Part shown: positions 63,991 to 64,000 of the stretch, piece by piece | How positions within the stretch are numbered: position 1 is the first letter of the stretch | Layout of the letters: every line of letters begins with the position of its first letter | Assembly (NCBI GenBank): GCA_016706595.1 | Contig: JADJJH010000001.1 | Coordinates: 682,001-746,000 of the forward strand | Length of the DNA: 64,000 nt | Source: Bacteroidota bacterium | GTDB taxonomy: Bacteria > Bacteroidota > Bacteroidia > Chitinophagales > Chitinophagaceae | Direction of reading: 5' to 3' | Notes under the pieces: generated by a model | What the model saw: the letters and a program-made list of their open reading frames with translations, nothing else | What the model was told of the DNA's origin: nothing | The model's database searches: none | Program-made: the position numbers and the translations under genes

Positions 63991-64000
63991 CGAAAATAAT

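Overview
The window (about 64 kb, AT-rich) is chromosomal DNA from a member of the Bacteroidota, probably a Chitinophagales- or Saprospirales-like lineage. The evidence is type IX secretion (T9SS) C-terminal sorting domains of both type A and type B, GEVED, CotH, SBBP and DUF3078/DUF5777/DUF6089 families, two-component-propeller sensor kinases, a short Bacteroidota-type AMP nucleosidase, and promoters of the form TTG-N19-23-TANNTTTG. No phage, conjugative element or CRISPR array is visible.

Layout. 0-6 kb: 5' part of cyanophycin synthetase (cphA), a TPR sensor kinase that stops right after its phospho-acceptor domain, and a T9SS cargo protein. 6-10.4 kb: AMP nucleosidase, a fused two-domain oligopeptide-type ABC ATPase, a DUF218 lipoprotein and tryptophan 2,3-dioxygenase. 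10.4-11.7 kb: tRNA-Ser(TGA) followed by a young tandem array carrying one intact and two broken copies of a four-helix-bundle (S23/IVP) gene. 11.7-24.2 kb: a small membrane protein, a giant GEVED surface protein, murF-galE, a giant M36 metalloprotease, xerD and a TonB/MORN protein. The GEVED and M36 proteins share a C-terminal module of about 182 residues with dockerin-like calcium loops. 24-33 kb: secreted T9SS proteins, including two divergent CotH-family proteins, plus a coiled-coil protein and an alpha/beta hydrolase. 33-39.4 kb: a compact same-strand cluster, YceI - LytS-type propeller kinase - LytTR regulator - haem-c lipoprotein - OB-fold protein - YceI - DUF5777 barrel. 39.6-42.4 kb: polyphosphate genes (VTC polymerase, DUF4956, an 11-mer-repeat helical protein, PPK2). 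42.5-46 kb: cytochrome c lipoprotein, porin, mscL, DUF3078. 46-52 kb: glycosyltransferase, a 43-residue lipoprotein, recR and a large propeller histidine kinase. 52-60 kb: rsmG, GT2, tgt, M48 protease and an aminotransferase, with two copies of a MITE-like repeat. 60-64 kb: DUF6089 barrel, a CrtI-like oxidoreductase, then DUF1573-yajC-ftsB on the minus strand.

Main themes. cphA and the polyphosphate genes suggest two storage polymers. The sensory genes are extracellular-ligand type (TPR or propeller plus kinase). The secretome uses both T9SS tags and a second tag-like C-terminal module. The most notable observations are the tRNA-linked four-helix-bundle array, the MITE pair whose terminal repeats supply stop codons, the YceI/two-component/cytochrome cluster, the CotH-polyphosphate neighbourhood, a kinase lacking its ATPase domain, a Tgt lacking three of four zinc ligands, and a frameshifted YjbR gene. 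All functions are read from sequence alone; no database search was possible.
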